Origin: Cladocopium goreaui
Taxonomy: Eukaryota; Sar; Dinophyceae; Suessiales; Symbiodiniaceae
Direction: 5' to 3'
DNA length: 64,000 bases
Assembly (NCBI GenBank): GCA_947184155.2
Contig: CAMXCT020000491.1
Coordinates: 440,345-504,344 of the forward strand
The notes beneath the pieces are model-generated. The model did no database searches and had not been told where the DNA came from. It saw only the letters and a program-made list of their open reading frames with translations. A program made the position numbers and the translations under genes. Below are positions 38,121-53,800 of this stretch, in pieces; the first letter of the stretch is position 1, and every line of letters begins with the position of its first letter.

Positions 38121-41100
38121 GTATATATATATATATATAATGTGTTACGGTTATCCCTAATGGTGATTTAACGGTGACACACCCAGAAATGCTCCATGTA
38201 TGGAATATTTATATTTACCATTATTTACCTACATTTACCCAATGGCCCAAATGTAGGTAAATATTCCATACATGGAGCACCTGGGATATAAAGACATATA
38301 ATGCGTTAAGGTGTGTCTGTCATGAATGGTGATTTACTGTAATGGTTATATAATATAATGGGATATAATGGTGATCTAACCCATGCAATATCATATCACT
38401 AATACTGATTTAATGGTGATATAATGCGGATATAAGGGGATATATAACCTACTTGGATATGCAGTTAGGGTTCTTTCTATAATATGACCAAATACCCGCC
38501 GGTAATTTAACATAGCTATGGAAAATGACATATTTTCTAGTGGATTGTCCAACTGAAATGTTTATTTTCCATAGCAAACTCTTAGTTTACCAGAGGGTAC
38601 CCCAGAAGTTGGGATAAAACGCTATCACTTCTGGTTCTACGTGGGCAAGTTCACCGGAACTGCCCAAGTTATAAGGATTTCAAAAAAGGGACTCAGATGC
38701 TGAAAACCACATAGGTGTGTCTGAAAATGGCCTCTACAGCCTTCAGTTCTGGCCAGTTTCGCTTGCTGAAAAATGATGGAAAAATACTGGTTAATGCTGG
38801 TTTAATATGGATCACCTGTATGTATAATATGTATGTATATATATGTACATATTTCAAAAATAGGGATTTAACCAAGAACCTCAAGAAACATTGGTGTGCA
38901 GAATTGGATCAATATCCCATTGTATTGTCGAAGATGCACCAGCCATTTTATGGGGATATCATAGGAACGGAGATAGAAGCAACTGGGAGAACCCAAGTTC
39001 GACAGGGTCCTATTGGCATAACTCAACCTCAACTAGCCATCCGATTTATGGTCCATCTATTACCCTATATAAAGTAACATAGATGTGGAAAATGGCATCA
39101 AAAAAAACATACCAATATTACCTATGAAAAATGGTTATCTGGTTGGTGGTATACCTACCCCTCTGAAAAATGAGTTCGTCAGTTGGGATGATGACATTCC
39201 CAATATATGGAAAGTCATAATCCATTCATGTTCCAAAGCACCAACCAGCCATTAAATCAAATAAAACAACCATTTTGGTAGGTTAGTAACCCCACTTTTC
39301 TAATGTTCCAAAGCACCAACCAGTTATTTTCCGAAAAACATCACCACTACATCACCAAGTGTCAGATTTCATTACTCAAAATTTTCACTATATTCCAATG
39401 ATATCCCACTATATATATATATATATATGGGCAAATTATAATAATTCACAAACCTGAAACAAGGCCATTTGGGGATGATTTCCCTAACATAAACCATGAT
39501 TCCAGTGAGGGAGAGCAGTGAGGTCGTTATAATTTACCCAGATATCATCCATTAATAAATTTGGTGATTTTCCAAATTTGATATCCACCATCATGGATCC
39601 GCCGGAGTCGACCGAGTCGAACCGTTTTCAACACGTACTTTTTTCCACAGCTGGATCAATGGGGGATGATAAACAAAGCATGGGGATTCAGTAGTAATGG
39701 GATATGATATGGGTATAATTAATGGATATCATGAAAATGGTTTTTTTTTTTAAGGATATGATATGGGATTGAACATTATTTGGATATCATGGGATATGCA
39801 ACATACTTGGGGCTGCAGTGGGGATTATGAATGGGTATAACTAATTATCATAGTAAGAACCGCCATAATCTGGGATATGATATAACCCCGAAAACGATAT
39901 GTGGTTGTATAATATATACACTTGTAACTGGAACTGCAACAAGGAGGGAACATGATGTACCAGAGCTAGCATGGGGCAACCTATTTTCAGACCACTTTTG
40001 GTAGTGGGGTTTAGAGGTCGGCACAGGTCAATCGGCGGACCGCAAGGTGTCACAAAACTTGTGATAGCACGGAGAACCTTAAATACCCTTTGAACAATCA
40101 GCTTTTAGTGCATCAAATCATCCATCAAATCAACTTTCTTCCTGAACACAAGGCTCCAAAAAACCCAAGTCCCCAATGATAGTGAAAGTTCTTACTCAAA
40201 ATGCCATGGTAAATGCCACTAAAACAGACTTTGTTCCTCTCGAATTCACGCTGTGCTGGCAACACATGGTTGAACATTGCGTTGAACCAACTCACATCCA
40301 CAACGGAGCACAGGAACAAAATGTCAATGTTTATGCTTCCAGTGCCCTCCTTGTAGTTGTAGGTCTCAATCATCGCATCCATCAATGTGCTCACTTTCTG
40401 ACATTCCAATTTGGACTGGAACAGGGTCTTCTTGATGCGGGATGGGAACAAGGTATGGATTGCCTTACCCATGGAGGATCATGGAGGAACATTTCTTTAC
40501 CCTCTGACTCCTTTGTCAAAGCGGCTGGTGCTGCCATTCAGCCAAGCAACAGGATCTGTGTCTCCTGCGGCAGCATTCCCAGCATTCAGTCGTGCGACCG
40601 ATCCTGTAATCCTATAGGCCGTGTTGAGGTTGAAGCCTTTTTTGTGGGAATTTTGGGTGACAGGAACATCCATGTTGAAAACGCAAATTTGAAAAAACAA
40701 AAGATGCTAAAGTAACATCAAGTTTATATTTCTCAGTTTAACCATCATTCATTAACCATCTATGTGAACCATCTCAGTTTAACCATCTATGTCCCCCAAA
40801 GGGGCTTTCGAAGTGACTATGTTTATATCCCTCAGTGGTTTCACCCCCCATCAGCCATGCGGGCCATGCGACGATGGTGGCAGTGACTAGAGGCTCCTTC
40901 CGCAGTGCGTGCGGCCCCACGTTGGGGTCTGATGGATTTCATCAACAAATATGGGGATATAATGGGGGAAAATATAATGGGGACATAATGGGAATATATA
41001 AGCTATAATCTGATTTATATATGAGTTTGAAAGAACATGGTGAATTAACAATCCAAATCCGTTGCCGTTTTTGATAGGGAACATAACATGTCGCACATGT

Positions 41101-44100
41101 TTGAACCATGGTTTCATACTGGGACGTGCTGATATACATATACATATACATATATATATTTATAAAATAGAGATAATGGAATATATATATGGATATATGA
41201 TATATAACTATATAACCGACTGAAGTGTTGAACCATGTCTTGTACCCGCTTGAAAGATCACCCCACGAAACATAACTGTTTAGAAAGTGGGCTTAGTTCA
41301 CTCAATTATAAATGGGGTAACTGAGGAATCGGGATCTTATGAATCAAGGTGACCAGTTTCGATCCATGGGATGATCCGGCTGGCAATTTGGAGACATACC
41401 GACAGGGTGTAGTTCCAGGTATTATTGCATGGATATAAATATATATATATAAATAAATAGTATGGATACCTTCTATTACAGGTAATATGGAAATATATAT
41501 TATATAACTATGGTATATGGATATCTTTATACAACAGTATATTAAACCATAGTTATAGGATGCTATGGGGGCCATAGAAACCCAAGTCATGGAAGTGATG
41601 TACTACTGTACTACCATGGTTATATCATGATGCGGGTAAAACATGGTAAAATAATAATATACCACCCATTTGGGAATGGTTTATACCACCTATTTATGGT
41701 GATCCGGGGGATTGTTTATTATTGATTACTATATAATGTTATATCAAGTTATATCCATAACAAAAATCACCCCAACCCCCAATCACCAGTTTGGTTGGCA
41801 AACAATCCGCAAGGAAACCATGAAAAACAAGGACTCACTGTCACCCCGTCACCAGCGTTGTCGTTGTCTCTCCTGCACCCCTTTGGGCGGCATCTGCGGT
41901 GGTGATGGGAAGTCGCCGGCATGTTCCACCACAACCTGCCCCATGGTTGGGAATCGGCAAGTTGGTGAAGATAACTAAGATAACTAGGGTTTATGGCAGA
42001 GATGTTGATAGTACTCGATGTAACCTTTCCTAACTCAGAAAGAATCTATACTATAAATAGACCATAACTATAACATACTAGAACTAGATAGACTATAAAC
42101 AATTACGGAACACATACGCTAAACAAAAATACGACAAGGTAAGTACAAGATAATTTCATGGTTGATTCGCTCAGTTCTGGATGTGGGATATCTGGGTTAT
42201 CGTAAATCATTCCACATCTACAAACTGGGGTGCACGTACAGCAGCTCGACATGTTGCGTTTTACTTCAGGCAGCACAGTTTTTCTTTTGCTGGGGCAAGA
42301 ACAGCTAGTGGATCTTCCAAGCATGGATAATGTCAATCATCTGATTGATAATTTCCTCTTGTTTACATTACATATGTATATATATATATATATAGCAGGT
42401 GGGTTACCAATGGTAATTTGCGAACTCTCATGATCTTTCAAAAAATGTGTGTTATCATGTTTACTTTAAATATATGTTGAACATGTATATATAATTATAT
42501 ATCCTCTGGTAAACATACAAAAAACTATGGAAAATCACCATTTTTAATGGGAAAACTCACTATTTCAATGGCCATTTTCCAGTTAGCTTTTTCTATGTTT
42601 ACAAGGCCGGGTATATCCCCATGATTTGGGGCAAACAACACACATATGATTATCTGCTTGGTGGTTGAGCCCTACCCCTCTGAAAAATGTGAGTTCGTCA
42701 CTTGGGATGATGACATTCCCAATCTTACTGGTGCTAAACGTAGGAAATGTCGGGAATGATCCATTTCATCACTAGTAATAATAATCCCAGCAACCCCCAG
42801 CAACCCATCCATTCCCTACGTTTAGCACCAGTAAGCCATATATGGAAAAATAAAACATGTTCCAAACCACCAACCAGTAACCAGTATATGGGTATGGATC
42901 AATACCTATTAATACCATTCCATTTACCAGCTATTTTGATGTTCACCAGGGGTACAAGGTTTTGACACACTGCCATATCAGTATCTTGTTGCTTCAATCC
43001 ACAAGATTCCAACTTCTCACAGCAACTTCGTCCACCTCCTTGCCACTTTGCAGGGTGAGTCGGTACGGCACCGTGGGGCTCGTGGCCAAGACGTCCACAC
43101 CTCAGGGTGAACTCAACCATCCACCCGTTGGAGGTGCATGCAAATTTCTGTTCCCACAGCAGGTATTAAACTTCAACCAATTGCTTCTAGTACAAACATG
43201 ATCAATCCACACTGTATATATATATATGTCATATTTATGTATATATATATATATATTATATTGAACTGCAATAGATGAAAAGAGAGAGAGAGAGAGATAC
43301 ATTTTTCCATCAGCACCCCCTTAGATTGGACACAAACTGGTCGAATACATGACTGAACTGGGGGTTCTTTTCTGGGGTGTGTGTGTGAATTAGGGGAATG
43401 AATTTAATCGATTGATTCATCCCCATCCCATATGTTTCATACATGAGTAATTACTGCATTTTACATACATTTGGGAACCTTAGGGGAATGACTAGCAAAT
43501 ACCACACATGGAACATATGGCCATGATTATTAATTATATACTTCATCCACTCATCTGCAAAAAAAAAAAACATTCCGCAGAGCCAATGCCGGCAGCGGCT
43601 TGGAAACCTTCAGTGCCCGTACTTGAGCTCTGGCAGTCCCAAAAGATGGGACTTCGTCAAGTCGTCAAGTACCACATCTGTGTCAAGTTCTCCATGGAAG
43701 GTTGCCAGAATAGTTCATGGAAGAGGGGATTTGCACTGTTTCGGACTGCACTACGAGTAGATTGTCATGTCACCAAGCATCAGTCCGTCTCAAAGTTTGG
43801 TATGCTGACATGTGATGCGTTTCGCTCTTAGGTAGCACTACATTAAAAGCTCAACGTGAACCAAATCTATCACCCTTGTGTCGCTCCGACCCATTCGGCC
43901 GCCGCCCAACATTCAAATATACAGTTCAACATTGTTCAAATCATCCCGTTGGTAATTTCAAGCCCGCTGAACATCTCACTCGTTGGGAATCATCATCCTA
44001 GGTAAGGAATGAAAAAAATGATTAATTACTGTACTTGAGACTTGAAACAATGCTGTGTACATAATTAATTACATACTATATTTACTATCCCGTGTGTAAG

Positions 44101-44777
44101 TTTGTAAATAAAATTGAGCACCCCAGACACCCGGCGTCAGCACATCTCCGGTCCCCACGGGTCCCCGTGCCATATTCGCTGGTGAGTCGTTGGCGAAAAA
44201 CGTCCAAGTGCAACAACCCAAGGAAGCCGCACCTGTCAGGTGGGAACTAAAAGAGCTAATCCAACCACGCAATCACTCCACTTACACGACACAAAGGACG
44301 TGTTTTCTTTTAATCTTTCTACAATCGCGCACTGGTAGGGGTCAAATGACCTGATGTATACCCTCTGGTAAACTAACATAACTATGGAAAATCACCGTTT
44401 TTAGTGTGAAAATCCACTGTAAATGGCAATTTTCAATAGCTATGTTAAATTACCAGAGGGTAATGGTCAATGGTAAATATAAATGGAATACAATGGTGTA
44501 CACACATAGCCTACTCGGGAGTGCAGTTGAGGTTTTTAATGGATCTATACCCTCTATATCCCATGGCCAATCTATTTGTGGGTCTGAAAATGGGTGATCC
44601 CCAAGACATCCCAAAAAACTGGTTTCAATACTAAATTATGGTCTAATTTTGGATGATTTGGGGGTACCCCCGTTTTTGGATGTATATACATAAATATATA
44701 TATATATACATATATATAGAGATACATGTATACATATATATATACATACACATATATAGGTTATATAGATACATGTA

Positions 44778-44811
<34 letters not shown>

Positions 44812-47800
44812 CATACATATATATATATATACACATATATATATATACATATATATATGTAAATATAATATAAGTATATAAATACATTCATATAATTATA
44901 TCCTAAATCTGTTGATGTAGCACTGGATGCTCATCTATCTTCATCCATGGTCAACTCGCTCAGCTACAGACCCATAACCACATCCTGGTGGAGTAGTTTA
45001 CCGGAGACCCGCTGGTTTCCTGGTCGATACTCCCGTCCCGGGAGCGTATTTGATTTTAATCCGGGAGCGCCACGTGTTCATGGCCCATAGTTGGTTTACC
45101 GCATATTCAATACCATAGTAATGGAAAATCCAGCATTTATAGAAATGTTCTAGTTAAAAACCTGCATTTATAGGGAATTTTCCATTACAATACCCCGGTT
45201 TCTAATCAGATCAAGCATAGTACCACGTACAAGCGCAACATTGTAAAATCGCCCGTAAATTACCATAGATATGGAAAACCCATGATTTGTAGATAATGTC
45301 CCTATGGAAACCATTGGTTTTCTGCATCTATATTTGCTTCCCATTGGGTAAGTATTTAACAGCTCCACAAAGGCCCCCTGCCTGAAACCTGCACCAAGCA
45401 CTGGTGAAATGTCACGTTTGGCCTGGCAATCGGAATTTGAGCAGCAAGAAATGGAAATATGATGGGGATATACCGGGAAAAATATATAATATAATCAACA
45501 TTTACAGTATTATATATATATTGGTTTTTCCCAAACAATTCTTATGATTGGGATTATTTACAATATATATATATATATACCACAAATATATGATATTTGG
45601 GTTTGTCTGAAAATGGTGGTATACCTTCAAATTGTCATTTCAATTGGGAAAATGAGGATAACAAAATCAAAGTCTGGGACTCCGATTTTCAGACAAACCA
45701 ATATGTCCAAAACAAATCAACCAAAATGAACATTTCACCAACATAGAACTTGTGTCAATTTGCATGATGAGCATCTAACGGGAAAAACCCGGTGATGGAA
45801 GCGTTTTCGAAGAGATTTGGGGATATGGTTTTTCCAGGTGCAACTGGGTGATATGTTTTTTCTCCCGTTGAACCTAAATAGTACCATATCAATAATCATG
45901 TATTGTGTTATTCATCACCCTACAATCCAAACAAAATGGGACGAACTTGCTCAAACTACCATTTTGGATTTGTAAGAACCCAAAATGCGACTAAAGATGC
46001 CATTAATTCTCCATGTTTGGTTGAACGACAATATTTTGGTTCGTGAAAAAACAAACTTGAAGAAGTGCCACATACCACTGAACAACCTGTTATTTAGTAA
46101 AGGGATCAATATTGCATATATGTATGTATATGCATATACATATACATATATATATATTTATATGTCTACCAAAAAACACCACAAATTGTTACATCCTTAC
46201 TTTTCCATTCTTCGTAACTTCCATGCAGTAATGTTCCTATATGTATATACTTGCATATATTTTCATATTTATAGACAAGACCGCAAATCTACATTGAACA
46301 AAATACCAAACTCCCTGAACATTTAACCACTAAACAAAACAACCTCTATATATATGTACATATCATCGATTTAATATGATTTAACCGTGCATTTTATGCT
46401 TAAGTTGTGGCGAAAAATGTAATTATAGAAATGTTTGTACAATATATATTGAAAAACAAAAACAACGATAAATTCAAAAATAAAGAATGCACTATACATA
46501 TGTATACATGCTATTCATCATCATATAGTTGGTTATAAAACAAACCAAGTTTATATATATATATATCTATATAGAGATGCATTTCACCTGTTACATATTT
46601 GGATACTGGTGAAATAATATGATAGATATATATATATATACATATAATGCCCAGCGTTTGGTGGTCCCCCTCTCCCCCCGGAGATGGCGATGGCCCCTAT
46701 AAGTATATGTCAGTTATATTATACATATATGTAAATTATATATATATGTACATGTGTGTGTATACGTATGTGGTATGCGCATGTGCAAATGTAAACAGTA
46801 AGTATATGTATGTATATGTGTGAATATATATATATATATACTATGTATCCCTCCCCCTTGTGGATGTGGTGGGGGCGGGGGTGTGGGGAGGTGGGAGGGT
46901 CGGGGGGGGCCGGGGGGTAACCCTCCATACCATGTGGGATGGGGGGGAGGGGGGCCATGAACACGAGACATGGGACCATATATAGATAAAGATAAATTTA
47001 AACAGATTGATAGATAGATAGATAGATCGATGGATAGATAGATAGAAAGATAGATAGATAGATAGATAGTTAGATGAGATTAGATTAGATTAGATTAGAT
47101 AGATTAGATAGATACATAGATAGATACATCGACCGATCGATCGATGGGTGGGTGGATGGATCGATGGATAGATCGATAGACAAGATAGATAGAAAGAAAG
47201 ATAAATAGATAGGTAGATAGATAGACAGATAGATGGATAGATAGGTAGATAGATAGATATATACAAATAATTACATATACTATACATATAATTAAATAAA
47301 TATATAAACACGTATTTCCTAGTTCTACCACTCGCCATTCCTAAGCCACTGTGCAAGTTCAGCTCAAAACAGCTGTGAAATAGGGGACGTCGCAGGCTAG
47401 CTAGCATATGTTCAGGCTGAGATGCCAGGCGCCACAATGAATTGTGGCCAGTGGTTTTATATCGCGCATGTGTTCTCGAATGACAGCTATGTCGGCTTGG
47501 CTGTCCTCAGGAAGAAACCTCAGTACGATTTCGTTCATTCGACTTGGTGGCAGATAATCACTCTCTTTGTTCAAACCACGGAGCCCAAGGAGTCGCCTCA
47601 GCAACTTTTTGCAATGCTGTGTGGCCCTCTTGTTTTTTGCCAGTCCTCCAGGCGTTTGCCGATGGTCTCCAATAAGAGAAATTAACAGGATGGGGGGTTC
47701 GATGGCTACAAGGGATGCCCGTCATGATATCCCCAAAACTGTTGACTTTCATCCATAACCCCCAAGGTGATTGAGCTACAAAAATCCCCAACGCCCCACA

Positions 47801-50800
47801 CCTCCACGGAGGCGTCGGTCAGCAGCAGCCGCTGGATGGCGGTCTCCAGCTTCTCGCCGTCGCCCACAGCCTCGTTTGACGAGCGGGTGGCCAGGAACGC
47901 TGGTTGAACTAAGCGACAAAAATTGGGGAAAATTCGGTGCGTTGCCAACAAAAATTGGGATTTAACCATGGGAATAGAAGCAATCGACAGGATACTGCAG
48001 TTGAATTATGGTAGGCAAGTTGGTCTATAACTAGGCTGACGCTCGGGTTAAGAGATATTTGTGGAAGCACAGCTGCTTGACATCATGCACCGACAGCAAC
48101 GGTTATGGAAAAAAACGGGAACTAGGGAACTTCAAACAATTGCTCCATGACTAATGAGCAGTTCCTTGAACCTTTAACCCCTTCTGGACTGATATGCGGG
48201 GATAAGTTGCATAGTGGAAGCACTGGAAGCACGCTTTAAAAAATTATGTGTACAGGAAAAAAACAAAGAACCACCAACAAAAATCCAAAAATTACTTTAC
48301 TTCGAGTGATCCCCACCATGACATTTATCGATTTGTTACTGGCAAATCTTCTGGCATTCTACCTGGCATATCTTCTGGCATTCTACCTGGCATATCTTCT
48401 GGCATATGTTCTGGCATATCTGCTGCGATTTTTCCAGATTTTGCAGATTGCCTCGGCCAATTTCATAGTCCTTGATCTCCTCCAACTGATCCACAATCAG
48501 TTCTTTGCATGCTCCCTTTGCAAACAGCAAAAAGCTTTCATCGCTGTTGCGTGGCAGCCGGTGGCTTTAATTTTCAAATTGAACATCACAACCAAACAGT
48601 AGCTGCGCAAATTTGACCGTGTCAGTCACAACCAACATCACCATAGCTGCAAAGCACAGACAGTGGATCTACACCACATACATAAATATATATTATCCAT
48701 GTTTTCTGCATTGATATACAAACAGCCAACATTCTATATTCACATTTGAATGGAAATGTTCTATTCAGTCTAACAAACAAAAATTTCAGCATGTTTTGAT
48801 CGCAAACAGCCAAGACTTTTGGATTCGAACCAGAGGCGCGAAATGAGCTATTCTGTCTAACCATGTTTCTTAGCTTCGCAGCTGCTTCCAAGCAGACCCC
48901 AGAGCACGAGCCTGCACCATTGCCGCGACTGAGCAAAAGCAAAGAACCTGCCACAGAAAAAGCATGCAAGCAGTGCATATGGGCTACAGGCATCAACAGT
49001 GCCCAGCCTCCAGCAAGGATCGAGAACACAACCGAAGTGCCACAGTGTCACTACGAAGCACTATGATGCAAATGCTGTGATAACAGTGCTGTCATGTACA
49101 AGCTAAGCAAGCTGTTACTAACCCATACATACTTCTAACATCCACCTCATGCATACCAGCTGAACCACATGTCAGTTACAAGTGTTGTCATGCAACTGCT
49201 GTGATGCAACTGCTGTCATGCAAGTGCTGAAAGTCAAAACCAGCGCAAGCTGTTGCTTACCAATACAAACTGCTAAGATACACATGATGCAATGCTGTTC
49301 AAACACATCATCCGTTCCACGAGACAACTTGCTTTGACTTGATCTTGCTTGACCCAGGACCCAGCAAAGCAAGCGATCCACTCAAATTCTACACACATGA
49401 TCTTGTATTCTATCTGGCTTATCATCTGCTGTTCTTTGTCCATATGTTCTAGTCCACTTGACTGGCAAACTTCTTTCGGAGGTTCTATCCTGCATATCTT
49501 CTGGCACACTTTCTGCCAATCTATGTGGCATATCTTCTGGCATTCGATCCGGCATTCTCTCTCGCATATCTTCTAACATTCTAGCATTCTATCTGGCATA
49601 TCTCATGGCATTTTATCTGGCATATCCTCTGGCATTCTATCTGGCATAGCTTCTGGCATTCTATCTGGCATATCTCATGGCATTTTATCTGGCATATCTT
49701 CTGGCATTCTATCTGGCAGAGCTTCTGGCATTCTATCTGGCATATCTCATGGCATTTTATCTGGCATATCTTCTGGCATTCTATCTGGCACACTTTCTGC
49801 CAATCTATGTGGCATATCTTCTGGCATTCCATCTGACATTCTATCTGGCATATCTTCTGGCATTCTATCTGCCCGTTGAGGTCCAGCAGTGCACACTGAG
49901 CTTGGGAGGTCCCCGGTTGAGGTCCAGCAGTGCACACTGCGCTGGGCAAATCCCAGGTTGAGGTCCAGCGGTGCACACTGGGCTGGGCAGGTCCCAGGTT
50001 GAGGTCCAGCGGTGCACACTGAGCTGAGACGGTCCCTGGTTGAGGTCCAGCGGTGCACACTGAGCTGGGCAGGTCCCAGGTTGAGGTCCCAGTACACACT
50101 GAGCTGGGAAGTTGGCAAAGAGCCTGGCGAAGAGTTGGCAAGGCGGAAGTGGAGGTGGAAGTTGATGCAGACATGGTTGAGGAGAAACTAGAGGGGGAGG
50201 AGGAGGAGGACGAGGAGGAGGAGGAGGACAGCTAGCCGAGGAGGAGGAGGAGGAGGAGAACAGCTCTGATAAAATCTAACAACCCTCACCTGGCAGGTGG
50301 GGAAATATGTTTCGTTTTCGTTTTCGCTTCTGATTTTGAAAAACATGTTCAATGGATTTGTCTGAAAACAGGGTGCTCCAAAATTACCGATTAAAACGGC
50401 CACAACATGGAGGTATACCTATTATCAAGCGCACCTACTGTGATCATTAATCCCCAGTACATCAGCATTCATTGCTAATTACGTCGGACCCCGTTTCTCC
50501 AGTGAAGTCTCCATTGCTTTAAAAAAACAACCCTGGATGGTTAATCATCATTCTGCATTTTTTCTGATCAATTCCCATTGAACATCCTGAAATGGATATG
50601 GTTCAAAATTGGGTACCCCAAAAGTTGGACGGTTCATACTAAAAATAAACTAAAAACAACTAAAATCTGTGGTTCCACAAGTCTTCTATTTTGAGCCATA
50701 CCTCAATTTCATCGACCGTTAGTTGTGGCGTTCAAGGACCCGCACCTCAGGGAAAATGCCGGCGTAGACCATGGGCTGTGCGGGGCGAAAGCCCGGGAAG

Positions 50801-53800
50801 GCTTGGCCCAGCTTCTCGCCGCCTGCAACGGATAGAGCAGGGTCTTAGTAGGGGTTGGTGGGGAAAATAATGGTAGAGTTTGGATTGGTTTTCATGGGAT
50901 TGAATGCGGTTTCAATGTTTTAGTGGGAATCTAGTAGGTATTGATGTTGCTTTCATGGTGATTTGGGATTGCTAGAAATTGCGATGCGTTGTAATGAAGT
51001 TTTCTGCAAATAGAAGCCACAAAATTATACAAAATTGGGATATGGCTGGGATGTAAAGAAAATCCACTGGCCAAACTAGTGGGCGGTTGAGCCACCTATC
51101 CAAAAAAGTGAAAATCATGTGGGACCGTCATTCCAGGTAGGAGGAAATGTGAAGAAAAAAGGAAACAAAAATAAAAACAAGAAAACAAAAACAAATACAC
51201 CGCAATGAAAGTAGATGGCACTGCCCACTTCGAAAGTGCGCGTATAGATGGCGCCGACTTTTTGAAATTTGACACTTCAAAAGGGCGTGACATCTCAGGC
51301 CCCGTTTCATAGTTGGTTGCGCCATCTATGCCAAGAATCTCGCAAATTAGGAATCGAGATGTTCGATGTTTCTTTTAATGCAGTTCCCACTGGCTGCCCT
51401 GCAGAATCCTTGAAATGCCTCTAAGTTTGGGGATTGCGCCATCACGCAATCTATTCCTGCCTTTGCGGGTTTGGGTTGGGTTTGCAGCTGTTTTATGCAC
51501 TACCTATTCAATTCCCACAATGTTATTGTAGATCCTCCCATTCCAGCAATATTTTCGGGGACTTGTAGCCCTTTTGGGGGTTGCGCCATCCATTCCTCCA
51601 TTTTTGGGTTGTGGCTGGATTTGCAAGGGTTCCCACGGGAATATACACTTTTGAATATTAAATGCCAATTTCAGTCACATTTACAAGACCAAAAACGAAT
51701 AATATAGTAGCACGAAAAAAAAACATAAGTAAAAAAACACATGAAAGTGGAAGCAGTACTAATAAAAGTAACAATAAGAAAAAAAATGGTAATCGTAGTT
51801 TGTCTATATATGCACATTGTTTGCCTCCTGCCAAGGCTTTTGTCTGTTGGCAGAAAAAATAAACCTGGATTTTCTTTAGGGAGCCCCATGGGAGCCTGTT
51901 GAATTTGTTGCGGTTCATTTCGCCCTAAGCCGGCTGAGGCGATTTGGTCATCTTGCATGTGAATCCCCCGTTCCTGGGTTGCCCCGGTTTGAAGTTCTCC
52001 GTCGGAACCCATGGATTTCATTCACTTTCACACGTTAGAACTTAGCCGACTCCCCCCAGTGCACGCCTGAGGTCCCCAGGTCCAAAATTCATGCTTGCCC
52101 GACATGGTTTGATTTCAGCCCGTCCGCAATTGCTGGTTTATGACTCTGCCTACGGCATGCGTGCCCGTTGGTCCCTTGCGCTGTAGCGTTTTCTACGGCT
52201 CGGGCCGGCCAAGCACTGAAGGATCGCTTCGCAGCTCTAAGGGCCACAATCTCAGATCAAGCAAAGTGCTTGATGCAAAAACCAAGGAACCTTTTAGGGC
52301 GGCAAACCTATTTTTAAAAATATGCCCTGGTCGCTTCGCTTGATGAGGAGCAACCCGAGAGGAAATGGCATGTTGTCTTGTTGCCTTCGCTGTTTTCTTC
52401 GAGCACTTTCTGCACAAGGATAACTGGTTCATCATCTCTTTACTTTTGAAGGATATCACAGACCACAGTCGCTATAAATAAGCCTATCTAATCCTCTTCT
52501 CGTCACTATCAGTTTGACCTTCACAAGACTATATATATATATATCTTTCTGCTTAGCATGTACCCTCTGCCAATTCAACAGTTTTCTATGAAGAATCATA
52601 CCCTCTGGTAAACAAACATAGCTATGGAAAATCACCACTTTTAATGGGTAAATCAACTATAAATGGCCATTTTCAACAGCAAACTGTTAGTTTACCAGAT
52701 GGTATTTTTTGAGTGGTGAATCATCCAACTAAATGAGCCATCTATACCATAGCTATGTGAAATGACCGAATGTAACCCATGTTAATCCCAGTGTAAATCA
52801 CGTTTACATGGCATTAACCACGGTCACTATAAATCGATATTAACCACCACCAAATGGATATTCAGAGAAGGATAATATCTCCATGGCAAGCACTAAACAA
52901 CAGCCTACCAGTCTAAGGGATCCTCTTGGTGCAAAACATGGTGACTCTTGCGCAAAAAATGCAAAAAGGCTTTATAAACAAAACACGGCACCCCAAAAGG
53001 GGCAAAGGTTTATAGTTCTTCACCATAGGATTTAATGGGGATTGATTTACTGTATTTACTATAAATGGGGATTGATGGGTAAATTAAAGTGATTAAAACC
53101 ATTTTAAAAATTGTGTTTTACCCATTAATGGGGATTTACTATGATTTACTGGAAATAGCATCTTTTTAAGGATGACAAGTTGTCCATCATGTTTTCACTT
53201 CAAAAACTGCCAGTCTTTGGACACACCCTCATTCGAAAACATGGCTTTGTTCGTGGAATTCTGCAGACCCAGGGGACCCAGTCCTCAGATCCCTCCGGAA
53301 ACTCGACATTGCTGAATGACCCATTCTGCAAAAGATCATTTACCCGGCCTGGTAAACATACAAAAAGCTATTGAAAATATGGCCATTTATAGTGAATTTA
53401 CCCATTGAAAATAGTCATTTTCTATAGTTATGTTAGTTTACCAGAGGGTACTGTCAGAAAGATCTTTAAACATGGTGATTTTCCATAGCAAACGGTTGCA
53501 TTACTAGAGAGTAGACGGGATTTGGAAAATGGTGATGTTCCCATTGCACCATGCAGGATGCCTATCCCCCATGGTTGGACATGCTCCTGCTCTTAGGACT
53601 CGCTGACATAATCTGACATAATGGAAACTAGAACCACTGGTGACCAACTGATATGCATCATGTTATATATAGTTATACAATTATTGGTATGGGTCAAACT
53701 TGGATACCCCTAAAATCAAAGATTGTTGCTGAAAAGGACCAAAGTCCGTGGTCTTGTGGGCAATACATCTTGACCTATAGGCAGACGCGTTCATAGCCAA

